Program-made: the position numbers and the translations under genes
Notes under the pieces: model-generated
Seen by the model: the letters and a program-made list of their open reading frames with translations, nothing else
Database searches by the model: none
Told to the model about the DNA's origin: nothing
Shown here: in pieces, positions 50,619-58,174 of the stretch
Layout: each line of letters starts with the position of its first letter
Numbering within the stretch: position 1 is the stretch's first letter
DNA from: Hyphomicrobium sp.
GTDB taxonomy: Bacteria; Pseudomonadota; Alphaproteobacteria; Rhizobiales; Hyphomicrobiaceae
Assembly: GCA_013141015.1 (NCBI GenBank)
Contig: JABFRT010000003.1
Location: 1 to 64,000 of the forward strand
Length of the DNA stretch: 64,000 bases
Reading direction: 5' to 3'

Positions 50619-50677
50619 CGGGGCGGTGCTTGCCTCGAATTTTGGTTTGGTATTTGGATGCGGCTTACACCGCCCCG
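50619..50677. repeat. 59-nt hairpin with perfect 10-bp arms
   Basis: CGGGGCGGTG and CACCGCCCCG enclose a relatively T-rich 39-nt loop. No coding frame explains it. It could be a structured RNA element or a decayed mobile element end. Confidence 0.5.
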
Positions 50678-51106
50678 TACGCACGACGGGGGTGGGCCCC
50701 CTATTCGAACCGTTGGTGCCACCATCCTTCCAGCGCATCCATGCGAGGCGGAAGTTGAACCACGCGCGTCACCCGAAGGCTAGCCCGCGGCCGGCAGACG
50801 TTCCCCAGGAACCAGCTGATGGGCCCTGCAGTCCGGTGCGCCTCCACCACCCACAAGATCCCAGCTCGAGCCTGTGCCCTTTGCCTGTGGCGGAATGCGG
50901 TGATGATGGAGGCAGACGCCAGCAAAGAAAAGTTTACGGCGGCCAAAGTTTGCCACGAGCGTTAGCGGCGGGGATAAGTCATTTACCAAGCGCCTGCGTT
51001 TGATGCTCAAAGGCCCCGCGATGTGCCGCTGAGAGAGCCGTGAGGGTCTTCGCGTTGATGCTTGTCTGGGTCCCGTTCGTGACACCGCGCATGCGATGCG
51101 CGGCAA

Positions 51107-51157
51107 CGGGATGACGGTGTGGAGAAAGCGGCGCGCGACGCCGGGATGACGGTGTGG
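51107..51157. repeat. Direct repeat CGGGATGACGGTGTGG
   Basis: Two exact 16-bp copies at 51107 and 51142, 35 bp apart, separated by a GCGC-rich segment. Likely part of a dispersed intergenic repeat. Confidence 0.55.
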
Positions 51158-51216
51158 GGGCAGCTGCGCTTACGTCAGTAGCACTCACCCTAAGATAACA
51201 GGAGGCTTGTGATCGC

Positions 51217-51651
51217 TTACGCGCGTTTTGAGCGCATCGCCTTGAGCTGTTTCAACTTGGCGTCGTTGGCGAGTTGGCGATAACGGGTACTCCCGACCGC
51301 ATAAATCGCGACGCGTCCTTGTGCGTCGGCATGAACACCCCAGCCATATTGTTTGCCGAGCGCTGACGCCCGCAGGCAGGCTTGGCCTTTGCAAAAGAAT
51401 TGTTGGCGCGCAGCGGTGCGTTCTTTTTGAGAGGCGCTTGCGGACAACGCGCGGCCGGCGGCAGACGTTTGGAAAATCACGTCATCGGACGTGTAACCGT
51501 AGGGCTTTCCGGCAATCATCGCGTATTGCAGACCGGCAACCGTCGGCTTGCCCGCGCGCTCCGGCGGAATGATGGCAGCGCTGGCGGCGCAGTCATCCGC
51601 GACTTGAATGAACGCGTCACGATAGTTCGTCGTGTGCAATGTCTGCTTCAT
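51217..51651 (-). CDS. DUF6157 family protein
   Basis: A 144-residue cytosolic protein starting MKQTLHTTNYRDAFIQVADD with GAGGG before the ATG at 51651. The blocks HTTNYRDAFIQVADDC, AAIIPPERAGKPTVAGLQYAMI and PYGYTSDDVIFQTSAAGRAL match the DUF6157 pattern (TTNY..TFI.VA.DC....E.PP.....TVA..Q..MI...PY.YTSDDV.F). The C-terminal part (CLRASALGKQYGWGVHADAQGRVAIYAVGS) closes the fold. Function is unknown. It lies 19 bp after recO on the same strand, so it is probably cotranscribed. Confidence 0.85.
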   Translation of the reverse strand: MKQTLHTTNYRDAFIQVADDCAASAAIIPPERAGKPTVAGLQYAMIAGKPYGYTSDDVIFQTSAAGRALSASASQKERTAARQQFFCKGQACLRASALGKQYGWGVHADAQGRVAIYAVGSTRYRQLANDAKLKQLKAMRSKRA

Positions 51652-51670
51652 CGGCGTTCCCTCGAGCGCT

Positions 51671-52390
51671 CTATTTTTCCAACTGCGCCACGATCCGCCC
51701 GCGGGCGTCAGGCAGTGTATCGCCGCGCGGCAGCAGCACACGGGTTTCAAGAAAGTGGCCGGTCAAGGCCAGGCCCTCAATCACATCTTGCGTGGTAACC
51801 GATCCGCTGCGCTGTTTGGTCAAGAACTGCGGCAAAGCGAGCATTCGATCACGGTATGGTTCGCCCGCCGACGCCGACACCGCTCGGCCTGATTTCGGCG
51901 ACACGTAGATCAACTGGTCATTGGCGCCGGTTGACGCGCATTGACTGAGGTCGAGCCCGAAACCCAATTCCTCCAGCAGCGCCAATTCCCAGCGCACCAG
52001 CAGCGCTGGCCAGACCGTCACGTCATCGAGAAAACCCAAAACGAACAGCGTGATCTCGTAGAGGTTCGGGTGCGGATCACGCTCAGGCAGCAGACGCGTC
52101 AGCGTGGTCAATGTGGTCAGCGCGGAAAGCGCCGCCGCGTTGTCCATTGCTTCCGCTGCAAAGCCGCGCCGCAGCTCCAGTGTCACGTGGCCGAGATGAT
52201 CGGACAACCGCGCCTTCCACGTCGCATCGACATGGTTGCCGGTTTGCAGAATGGGCCGCAATTTGCGCGAGCGCCCACCGTGCACGAGGCCGAGGTGGCG
52301 GCCGTGGTTGCGGGTCCACAGCTCCACCACCGCCGCGGTTTCGCCGTGCGGCCGTACAGACAGGATGATGGCTTCGTCAGTCCATTGCAT
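51671..52390 (-). CDS. recO: DNA repair protein RecO
   Basis: A 239-residue RecO of the RecFOR pathway, loading RecA on SSB-coated DNA. The N-terminal OB fold starts MQWTDEAIILSVRPHGETAA with VHGGRSRKLRPILQTGN, followed by the helical part RWELALLEELGFGLDLSQCAS and the loop YVSPKSGRAVS. The zinc Cys of other RecO proteins are largely lost (one Cys in SQCAS), a common state in alphaproteobacteria. It is part of the conserved rnc-era-recO run, here separated from era by a small exported-protein gene. Confidence 0.95.
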   Translation of the reverse strand: MQWTDEAIILSVRPHGETAAVVELWTRNHGRHLGLVHGGRSRKLRPILQTGNHVDATWKARLSDHLGHVTLELRRGFAAEAMDNAAALSALTTLTTLTRLLPERDPHPNLYEITLFVLGFLDDVTVWPALLVRWELALLEELGFGLDLSQCASTGANDQLIYVSPKSGRAVSASAGEPYRDRMLALPQFLTKQRSGSVTTQDVIEGLALTGHFLETRVLLPRGDTLPDARGRIVAQLEK

Positions 52391-52638
52391 GAAGTGGCCA
52401 TTGCCGTCATTCGCGGCGTCATCTACGTGCGATTCATATTGAGACTAGCATTGCAGCCCCAACCATCCCACCCGCGTTCCCCGACGCAGGAGTGGAGCGG
52501 CCGCAGAACGCCGCCGATCCGCGATCTTTCGCGTTCGAAGCTCTTGTGACGGTAACATCCGCTAAGGGTCTCGTGTCTGCAATGCACCTTAAAGAACGCT
52601 GCATCGCGCACTGGAATGCGGGTGGCACGTGCACGGTA

Positions 52639-52983
52639 TCAAATACCCTGCCCCTTGGCGCCGGGCGGGGTGGCCGGGGATTTTGGCGTCTGATCGACGA
52701 TGCAGGGCGCGCCGAATGCCACACACTCGAACCCTTGTTCTTTCGGGAAACACTTGAGCGACTTGTCAGCCGCCAGCCGCCAACTGTCGAAGCCCGGACC
52801 GCGTTTCAGCGCTTCAACGCGCCATTGATCGAGCGCCTTTTTCTTGGCATCCAATTCCGTGGCGGCCGTTGCGATTTCGCTTGAGACAACCGGCCCGCAC
52901 GAGCGCACCGCCGCGCGACACATGGCGGGCGTTAGCGCGAGGATGGCAATTGCATAACCACAACTGGTGAACCGCAGCGTCAT
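52639..52983 (-). CDS. Exported small protein between era and recO (hypothetical)
   Basis: A 114-residue protein starting MTLRFTSCGYAIAILALTPA with a Sec signal ending MCRAA. The mature part has conserved-looking WRVEALKRGPGFDSWRLAADKSLKCF, FECVAFGAPC and a Pro-rich end. Four Cys suggest disulfides; W/F-rich helix may bind something. It is 14 bp after era on the same strand, so it is probably in the rnc-era operon. The family is not known to me. The next 248 bp to recO show no gene. Confidence 0.75.
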   Translation of the reverse strand: MTLRFTSCGYAIAILALTPAMCRAAVRSCGPVVSSEIATAATELDAKKKALDQWRVEALKRGPGFDSWRLAADKSLKCFPKEQGFECVAFGAPCIVDQTPKSPATPPGAKGQGI

Positions 52984-52997
52984 CCGCCAATTTCGCC

Positions 52998-53954
52998 TCA
53001 GTCTTTGGGAAACTGCAAGCCCATTTCGCGATAGCGCTCGGGATCGCTGCCCCAGTTCGAGCGGACCTTGACGAACAGGAACAGGTGGACGCGGTGGCCA
53101 GCCACCTCCTCGATGGCGTGCCGCGCTTCCATCGAGATCTGTTTGATGGTCGCGCCGTTCTTGCCAAGCACGATGCTCTTCTGGCCGTCACGTTCGACGA
53201 AAATCGTCTGCTCGACGCGCGCCGATTTGTCTTTCAGCGTCTTCCAGCTGGTTGTCTCGACGGTCGTTGAATAGGGCAGTTCTTCGTGCAGCCAATGATA
53301 GATGCGCTCGCGCGTCATCTCAGCAGCCAACAGGCGCAGCGGTACGTCGGTCACGTCATCCTCGGCGTAGTGCCAAGGGCCAGCGGGCATGGTTTTCGCG
53401 AGATAACCTTTGAGATCCTGCACGCCGGTGCCGTCGAGCGCCGAGATCATGAACACCTGATCAAACGTCATCAGCTTCGACATATGCTGCACCAGTGCGA
53501 GCAGCTTTTCTTTTTCCTCAACGCGGTCAACTTTGTTCAAAACGGCAATGCGCGGCATGCGGGCATTTTTCAAACGCTCGAAGATTTCAGCCGTTGCGTC
53601 ATCAATGCCGCGCGCCGCATCAATCAGCACGACCACCGCGTCGGCGTCTTCGGCACCACCCCAGGCCGCATCGACCATTGCCCGGTCCAGGCGGCGCTTA
53701 GGGTTGAAGATGCCGGGCGTGTCGATGAAGACGAGCTGGCTTTTGCCTTCAAGCGCGATGCCGCGCACGGGCACGCGGGTCGTCTGAACCTTATGCGAAA
53801 CAATCGACACCTTGGCGCCGACCAGAGCATTGACCAGCGTCGATTTACCGGCATTGGTCGCACCCAGCACCGCAATGAAACCGCAACGGGTATCGACGCC
53901 CGTGTGCTGTGGGGTACGGCTCAGAGTTGGCTCTTCAGCCGGTTGATCAACCAT
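52998..53954 (-). CDS. era: GTPase Era
   Basis: A 318-residue Era that binds the 3' end of 16S rRNA and checks 30S maturation. Seen: Walker A GATNAGKSTLVNALVG, switch II DTPGIF, NKVDRVE and the C-terminal KH domain (VERDGQKSIVLGKNGATIKQISMEARHAIEEVAGHRVHLFLFVKV). The N-terminus has a 20-residue extension (MVDQPAEEPTLSRTP). The ATG overlaps the end of rnc by eight bases, so translation is coupled. Standard length (about 300). Confidence 0.97.
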   Translation of the reverse strand: MVDQPAEEPTLSRTPQHTGVDTRCGFIAVLGATNAGKSTLVNALVGAKVSIVSHKVQTTRVPVRGIALEGKSQLVFIDTPGIFNPKRRLDRAMVDAAWGGAEDADAVVVLIDAARGIDDATAEIFERLKNARMPRIAVLNKVDRVEEKEKLLALVQHMSKLMTFDQVFMISALDGTGVQDLKGYLAKTMPAGPWHYAEDDVTDVPLRLLAAEMTRERIYHWLHEELPYSTTVETTSWKTLKDKSARVEQTIFVERDGQKSIVLGKNGATIKQISMEARHAIEEVAGHRVHLFLFVKVRSNWGSDPERYREMGLQFPKD

Positions 53955-54654
53955 CGGACATCAGTCCCCGGACACCTTCTCGTTGCAGCAGCGCGGTTGC
54001 GGCTTCCTGCTCGGCAATACGTTTCGATGCGCCTTCGCCGCGCGCCGGCTGGCGGCCGGAGATCAACACCTCGGCAGTGAAGTGCGGCGCATGATCAGGG
54101 CCTTTGCGCGACACAACCGTATATTTCGGCAGTGCAAGGCCCTGCCCTTGCGCCCATTCCTGCAGCGCCGATTTGGCGTCCACGGCCACTTCCGGCACAG
54201 GCTCAGATTGTGCCTGCCACAACTTGCGCACGACGGCCCGGGCCTTGTCAAACCCGCCGTCGAGAAACACCGCGCCGAGCACCGCTTCAGCCGCATCCGC
54301 GAGGATGGTCATTTTCTCGCGCCCGCCGCTGTCGGCCTCGCTGTCCGACAGGATCAAATGCTCGCCAAGGCCAATGGCGCGCGAGACCTTGGCACACGCT
54401 TCACCACGCACCAGCCGGTTATAGCGGCGCGCCAATTCGCCTTCCGTGGCTTCGGGATATTGCTCGTTCAGGACTTCGGCGATGGCGAGGCCCAGCACCC
54501 GGTCGCCGATGAATTCAAGACGCTCGTTATCGCTGCGTTCAACCTTGCCGCCGCGCACACTGGCGTGCGTCAACGCGCGCTCAATCAGCGCCACGTTTTT
54601 GAACCGGTGGCCGAGCTTGGTTTCCAGCTCTTTGAACTTGCGCGGGCGTAACAT
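53947..54654 (-). CDS. rnc: Ribonuclease III
   Basis: A 235-residue RNase III for processing of rRNA and structured mRNA. It has the signature ERLEFIGDRVLGLAIAEVL with catalytic Glu/Asp, ADAAEAVLGAVFLDGGFDKA (second metal site), and a dsRNA-binding domain (KSALQEWAQGQGLALPKYTVVSRKGPDHAPHFTAEVLI...GASKRIAEQEAATALL). It is the first gene of the coupled rnc-era pair and lies 33 bp downstream of lepB. Confidence 0.97.
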   Translation of the reverse strand: MLRPRKFKELETKLGHRFKNVALIERALTHASVRGGKVERSDNERLEFIGDRVLGLAIAEVLNEQYPEATEGELARRYNRLVRGEACAKVSRAIGLGEHLILSDSEADSGGREKMTILADAAEAVLGAVFLDGGFDKARAVVRKLWQAQSEPVPEVAVDAKSALQEWAQGQGLALPKYTVVSRKGPDHAPHFTAEVLISGRQPARGEGASKRIAEQEAATALLQREGVRGLMSDG

Positions 54655-54687
54655 GGCAATCTTTGGGAGATCTTTGAGATCAGAGGA

Positions 54688-55458
54688 TCAGCGAACCAGA
54701 TTGAAGAACCGGCTCCAGCGGATGTCAAACGGCCAAGTCCACGGCGACCACAAGCGCAGCGCGCCCGGCTCGTCAACGGCGGCCGAGAAGAAGATTACGT
54801 CGGCCCGGCCAACAAAGTTCTCAAGTGGAACATAACCAACCCCCGCTTCGCCCTGAACCCGGCTGTCGGTCGAGTTGTCGCGGTTGTCACCCATCATGAA
54901 ATAATGGCCGGCAGGCACCTTGTAGGGCGCGGTATTATCGAGCTGGCCGTTGGGGTTGCTGTCGAGCACCTTGAATTTGACGCCGTTGGGCAAGGTTTCC
55001 TCGAATACCGGGATCGGCCGGGGGCGATAGGAATCCTCGCCCCGCGTCACGAACTCGCCGGCCGGCACCTTCGGCACGGCTGTGCCGTTAATATACAGCT
55101 GGCCCTTGCGCATCTGGATTTCGTCGCCCGGTAAGCCGATGACGCGCTTGATAAAATCGACCGTCGGCTCGTTCGGCTTGCGGAACACGGCAACATCTCC
55201 GCGCTTTGGCTCAGCGCCGAACAGGCGGCCATCAAAGATATCCAGACTAAAAGGGAAAGAATACTTGGAATAGCCATAGGAAAGCTTGGAGACGAAGATG
55301 TAATCCCCGATCAGCAAGGTTTCCTTCATCGATCCAGACGGAATATTGAAGGGCTGGTAGAAGAATACGCGCACGAACATGGCGATCGCCAGCGCTTCGG
55401 CGATGATGACTGCGGTTTCCACCGCGCCCGACTTCGCCGACTTCAAACCAAGGCTCAT
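54688..55458 (-). CDS. lepB: Signal peptidase I
   Basis: A 256-residue leader peptidase that cleaves Sec and Tat signal peptides at the periplasmic face. It has an N-terminal membrane segment (AVIIAEALAIAMFVRVFFYQPF), the catalytic Ser in IPSGSMKETLLIGD and Lys in DFIKRVIGLPGDEI, and the box MGDNRDNSTDSR. The ATG at 55458 follows AAGGAGCCCTCA. It is the substrate processor for the many exported proteins in this window. In related genomes it follows acpS; here a SRPBCC gene separates them. Confidence 0.97.
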   Translation of the reverse strand: MSLGLKSAKSGAVETAVIIAEALAIAMFVRVFFYQPFNIPSGSMKETLLIGDYIFVSKLSYGYSKYSFPFSLDIFDGRLFGAEPKRGDVAVFRKPNEPTVDFIKRVIGLPGDEIQMRKGQLYINGTAVPKVPAGEFVTRGEDSYRPRPIPVFEETLPNGVKFKVLDSNPNGQLDNTAPYKVPAGHYFMMGDNRDNSTDSRVQGEAGVGYVPLENFVGRADVIFFSAAVDEPGALRLWSPWTWPFDIRWSRFFNLVR

Positions 55459-55617
55459 TGAGGGCTCCTTCAGCGGCCAGCGGCGCAATGTGCCTTGACC
55501 GGATATTTGACCGGCTGGCTATAGCGAGTTTGCCCCGGCCTCGCAATCGGACGCTGAGCCACGGGTGGGACGCGGATTTCGGGCTTGTGGGCCACAATCC
55601 GCGGCGCATTGACTGTG

Positions 55618-56133
55618 TTAACCCCTCAAGTGTGCCTCCAGCTGATCGAGCGTGCCGCCGTAGCCCTGGGCGAGGCCAGCGAACATCGCGGAGAAGAAGG
55701 CGTTCTCTGCGTCGCTTGCGCCAAAGGGGGTAGCCTGCAAGGCGATTGTGGTGCCGCCGTCGTGCCCGGAAAACGTAACGGTGTTTTGAATTTCGAGCGG
55801 TAAGTCGCCCGGAAACGGCGCGCGCACGATACCGCACCGGTCATTCGCAAACGAATTGAGCCACACGATCCGGTCAGGTGCTGCAATCTCGCGATAATTG
55901 AAGCGGCCCCACATGGCGGAACCCGCCGAGTACTGCATGGCGTAGTGGAAAAATCCGCCCTCGCGGAAATCGAGACTTTCGACGGTCAGCTTGCAGCCCT
56001 TCGGCCCCCACCAGTGTTGTAGTTCGCTGGCATCCGTCCAGGCTTTCCAAACGCGCGCCCGTGGCGCCTCCACAACGCGCGTCAATTTGAAGGGAGGGTT
56101 GGCGGTCGTGTAGGCTGTTGTGCTCTTCGGCAT
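55618..56133 (-). CDS. SRPBCC / AHSA1-type domain protein
   Basis: A 171-residue START-like protein: MPKSTTAYTTANPPFKLTRVVEAPRARVWKAWTD opens the fold, followed by LQHWWGPKGCKLTVESLDFREGG, GSAMWGRFNYREIAAPDRIVWLNSF and the closing GLAQGYGGTLDQLEAHL helix. These are the blocks of the AHSA1 (activator of Hsp90 homologue) family, which bind hydrophobic ligands; the ligand is unknown. It sits between acpS and lepB, interrupting a conserved gene order, and may have been added there later. Confidence 0.88.
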   Translation of the reverse strand: MPKSTTAYTTANPPFKLTRVVEAPRARVWKAWTDASELQHWWGPKGCKLTVESLDFREGGFFHYAMQYSAGSAMWGRFNYREIAAPDRIVWLNSFANDRCGIVRAPFPGDLPLEIQNTVTFSGHDGGTTIALQATPFGASDAENAFFSAMFAGLAQGYGGTLDQLEAHLRG

Positions 56134-56184
56134 GATGGCGGCCTTTCTTAGCTATGGCGATGTCACGTCAAAGAGGTCCGTATC

Positions 56185-56601
56185 TCACCCGCGCAGATCG
56201 GCTTTTGTGGGAAGTGCTGAGATGATGACGATGGCTTGGGCAAGCGGGTATTCGTCGGTCAAGGTCAGGTCGATGCGGGCGGCGTAGCCGTCGGGTGTCA
56301 TGCTGGCCAAGCGTTTGGCGGCGGCGCCGGTCAGCGCAATTGTTGGCCGCCCGGTTGGTGCGTTGATTACGCCGATTGATGACAAATGCACACCAAAACG
56401 AAAGCCGGTGCCGAGCGCCTTGGCCATCGCTTCCTTGGCGGCGAAGCGCTTGGCGAGCGTGCGGGCCGGGTGGGCGCGGGACAATGCTTTGCGGCGCTCT
56501 TCTACCGTGAACACCTTGCGCAAGAAGCGGTCGCCGAACCGCTCAAGCGTTTTCTCGATGCGGCGGATATCGCAGAGGTCGTTGCCGATGCCGAGGATCA
56601 T
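56185..56601 (-). CDS. acpS: Holo-[acyl-carrier-protein] synthase
   Basis: A 138-residue AcpS that moves 4'-phosphopantetheine from CoA to ACP. It begins [20 protein letters not shown] (metal Asp8 in the GIG-DL-DI motif) and has [16 protein letters not shown], the second signature with the metal Glu. The ATG at 56601 gives the family start; a longer in-frame reading to 56661 is not needed. It lies seven bases after the pdxJ stop, in the pdxJ-acpS pair found in many proteobacteria. Confidence 0.96.
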   Translation of the reverse strand: MILGIGNDLCDIRRIEKTLERFGDRFLRKVFTVEERRKALSRAHPARTLAKRFAAKEAMAKALGTGFRFGVHLSSIGVINAPTGRPTIALTGAAAKRLASMTPDGYAARIDLTLTDEYPLAQAIVIISALPTKADLRG

Positions 56602-56608
56602 GAGAAGA

Positions 56609-57412
56609 TCATGCGGATTTGCGCGGCTTGGCGCTGGTCCGTGCACGCTCCGCCCGCGCATCCTCCATCAGCGTGCGCATCCGCCGGACGGCATTCGGAA
56701 GACCCGCAAAGATTGCTTCGCCCATCAGGAAGTGGCCGATGTTGAGTTCGACGATTTCAGGCAGACGCGCAATCGGCGCCACGGTGTTGTAGGTCAGGCC
56801 GTGGCCTGCATGGACTTCAAGGCCGAGCGCGTGCGCGGATGCCGCCGCCTTGGCATGCCGCTCGATTTCGCGGGCGATGCCGCCCGCGTCGTTCTCCAGC
56901 GCGAGGTGGCAATATTTGCCGGTGTGCAATTCGACAATGTCAGCGCCGGCTTTGGCTGATGCTTCGATGGTCGCGATATCAGGCTCGATAAACAGCGACA
57001 CGCGGATGCCGGCATCCCGCAAGCGGGCGATGTAGGGCGTCAGCATCTTGAGACCGCCGGTCACGTCAAGACCGCCTTCGGTGGTGCGCTCCTCACGCTT
57101 CTCCGGCACGAGGCAGCAGGCGTTGGGAATGTGGCGCAGCGCGATTTGCTGCATTTCAGCAGTCGCCGCCATTTCCAGATTGAGCGGCCGCGTGATCTCA
57201 TTCTTCAAGCGCGCGATGTCGGTATCAGAAATATGGCGGCGGTCTTCACGCAGATGCGCGGTGATGCCGTCCGCGCCGCCCTCAATGGCCAAGTGTGCTG
57301 CGCGCAACGGATCTGGGTGCAAGCCGCCGCGCGCGTTGCGCAACGTCGCCACGTGATCGATGTTGACGCCGAGACGCAGTGGCGCATGGCGGAGTGGAGA
57401 GGATGTCGGCAT
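56609..57412 (-). CDS. pdxJ: Pyridoxine 5'-phosphate synthase
   Basis: A 267-residue PdxJ that condenses 1-deoxyxylulose-5-phosphate with 3-amino-2-oxopropyl phosphate in vitamin B6 synthesis. Family blocks: [66 protein letters not shown], and the C-terminal [34 protein letters not shown]. The extended tail ([10 protein letters not shown]) is disordered. It is the upstream gene of the acpS pair and is 54 bp downstream of the DUF2062 gene. Confidence 0.97.
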   Translation of the reverse strand: MPTSSPLRHAPLRLGVNIDHVATLRNARGGLHPDPLRAAHLAIEGGADGITAHLREDRRHISDTDIARLKNEITRPLNLEMAATAEMQQIALRHIPNACCLVPEKREERTTEGGLDVTGGLKMLTPYIARLRDAGIRVSLFIEPDIATIEASAKAGADIVELHTGKYCHLALENDAGGIAREIERHAKAAASAHALGLEVHAGHGLTYNTVAPIARLPEIVELNIGHFLMGEAIFAGLPNAVRRMRTLMEDARAERARTSAKPRKSA

Positions 57413-57465
57413 GGGTTACGGCACTCGCTTGCGATAAGGTCAGCGCCGCGGACGATCCCCACGGC

Positions 57466-58092
57466 CTAGGCGGCTGAGCGGCGGTTTTGGAACACGCGCA
57501 CGGCCCGTCGCGTAGGATAATAGCTGATCGCGGCCGCAAGCAAGCCGACAGTCACCCCACCGGTCAACATCGGCTGCCAGATCGGCGACAGGTTAACGAC
57601 GGCCGCATCAAGCGCCGCTTGGTCGAATGCCATAACGCCGGGCGCGGTTAACGTCGCCGTCAACTGCGTTGCGCTTTCGGAGATGTGGCTGGCGGCGCTG
57701 GCGGGGTCGAGGCCGAGCATCCAAGCACCCGCAATGTACGACGCGCTCCAGATGGCCGGCCAGCTCAACGGATTGCCAACGAACGTCGCGGCCAGAGCGG
57801 CGGGCACACTGACACGCAGGAGGAACGCCAACGCGCCTGCGAGAGCCATTTGAAAGCCGAGAAACGGTGTGCAGGCGGCAAACACGCCGGCGGCACAGCC
57901 CAGCGCCACCTCATGCGGCGTCGCGCGCATGCGCAACATGCGCCGCCACTGATAGCCGAATAATTTGAATGTGCGCGATAGACGGGGGGCAACAGACTTC
58001 GAAGCCCCGCCTGGGCGCAGCTCTTCCCTCGTCTCACCTCTCGTCCGTGATTTCAGCAACCCGACATCCAACACAAGGTCCCGCCAACACAA
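57466..58092 (-). CDS. DUF2062 membrane protein
   Basis: A 208-residue protein with two or three hydrophobic stretches: RATPHEVALGCAAGVFAACTPFLGFQMALAGALAFLLR, then FVGNPLSWPAIWSASYIAGAWML and a final helix near WQPMLTGGVTVGLLAAAISYY. The pattern (A.G.A.G.F....P..G.Q......A...R.N...A....W..NP) is DUF2062. Function is unknown. A protein of this family is regularly found between rsh and pdxJ in Hyphomicrobiales. The first 30 residues before the conserved part may be untranslated, since other starts are possible. Confidence 0.88.
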   Translation of the reverse strand: MCWRDLVLDVGLLKSRTRGETREELRPGGASKSVAPRLSRTFKLFGYQWRRMLRMRATPHEVALGCAAGVFAACTPFLGFQMALAGALAFLLRVSVPAALAATFVGNPLSWPAIWSASYIAGAWMLGLDPASAASHISESATQLTATLTAPGVMAFDQAALDAAVVNLSPIWQPMLTGGVTVGLLAAAISYYPTRRAVRVFQNRRSAA

Positions 58093-58174
58093 GGTCCAGC
58101 CAACACTCGCTCCAGCACGAATCGCCCGGGCAGTTCATACGCCCACAGGCGGACAAGAGTGTGGCGCAACCGGG

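Larger units (their letters stand above)
50264..51216. other. Repeat-rich intergenic region upstream of parC
   Basis: About 950 bp with many overlapping open frames on both strands but no protein I can support. It contains a palindrome shared with 2424-2467, a long-armed hairpin at 50619-50677 and short direct repeats at 51107-51157. The parC promoter must lie at its left end. Confidence 0.55.
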
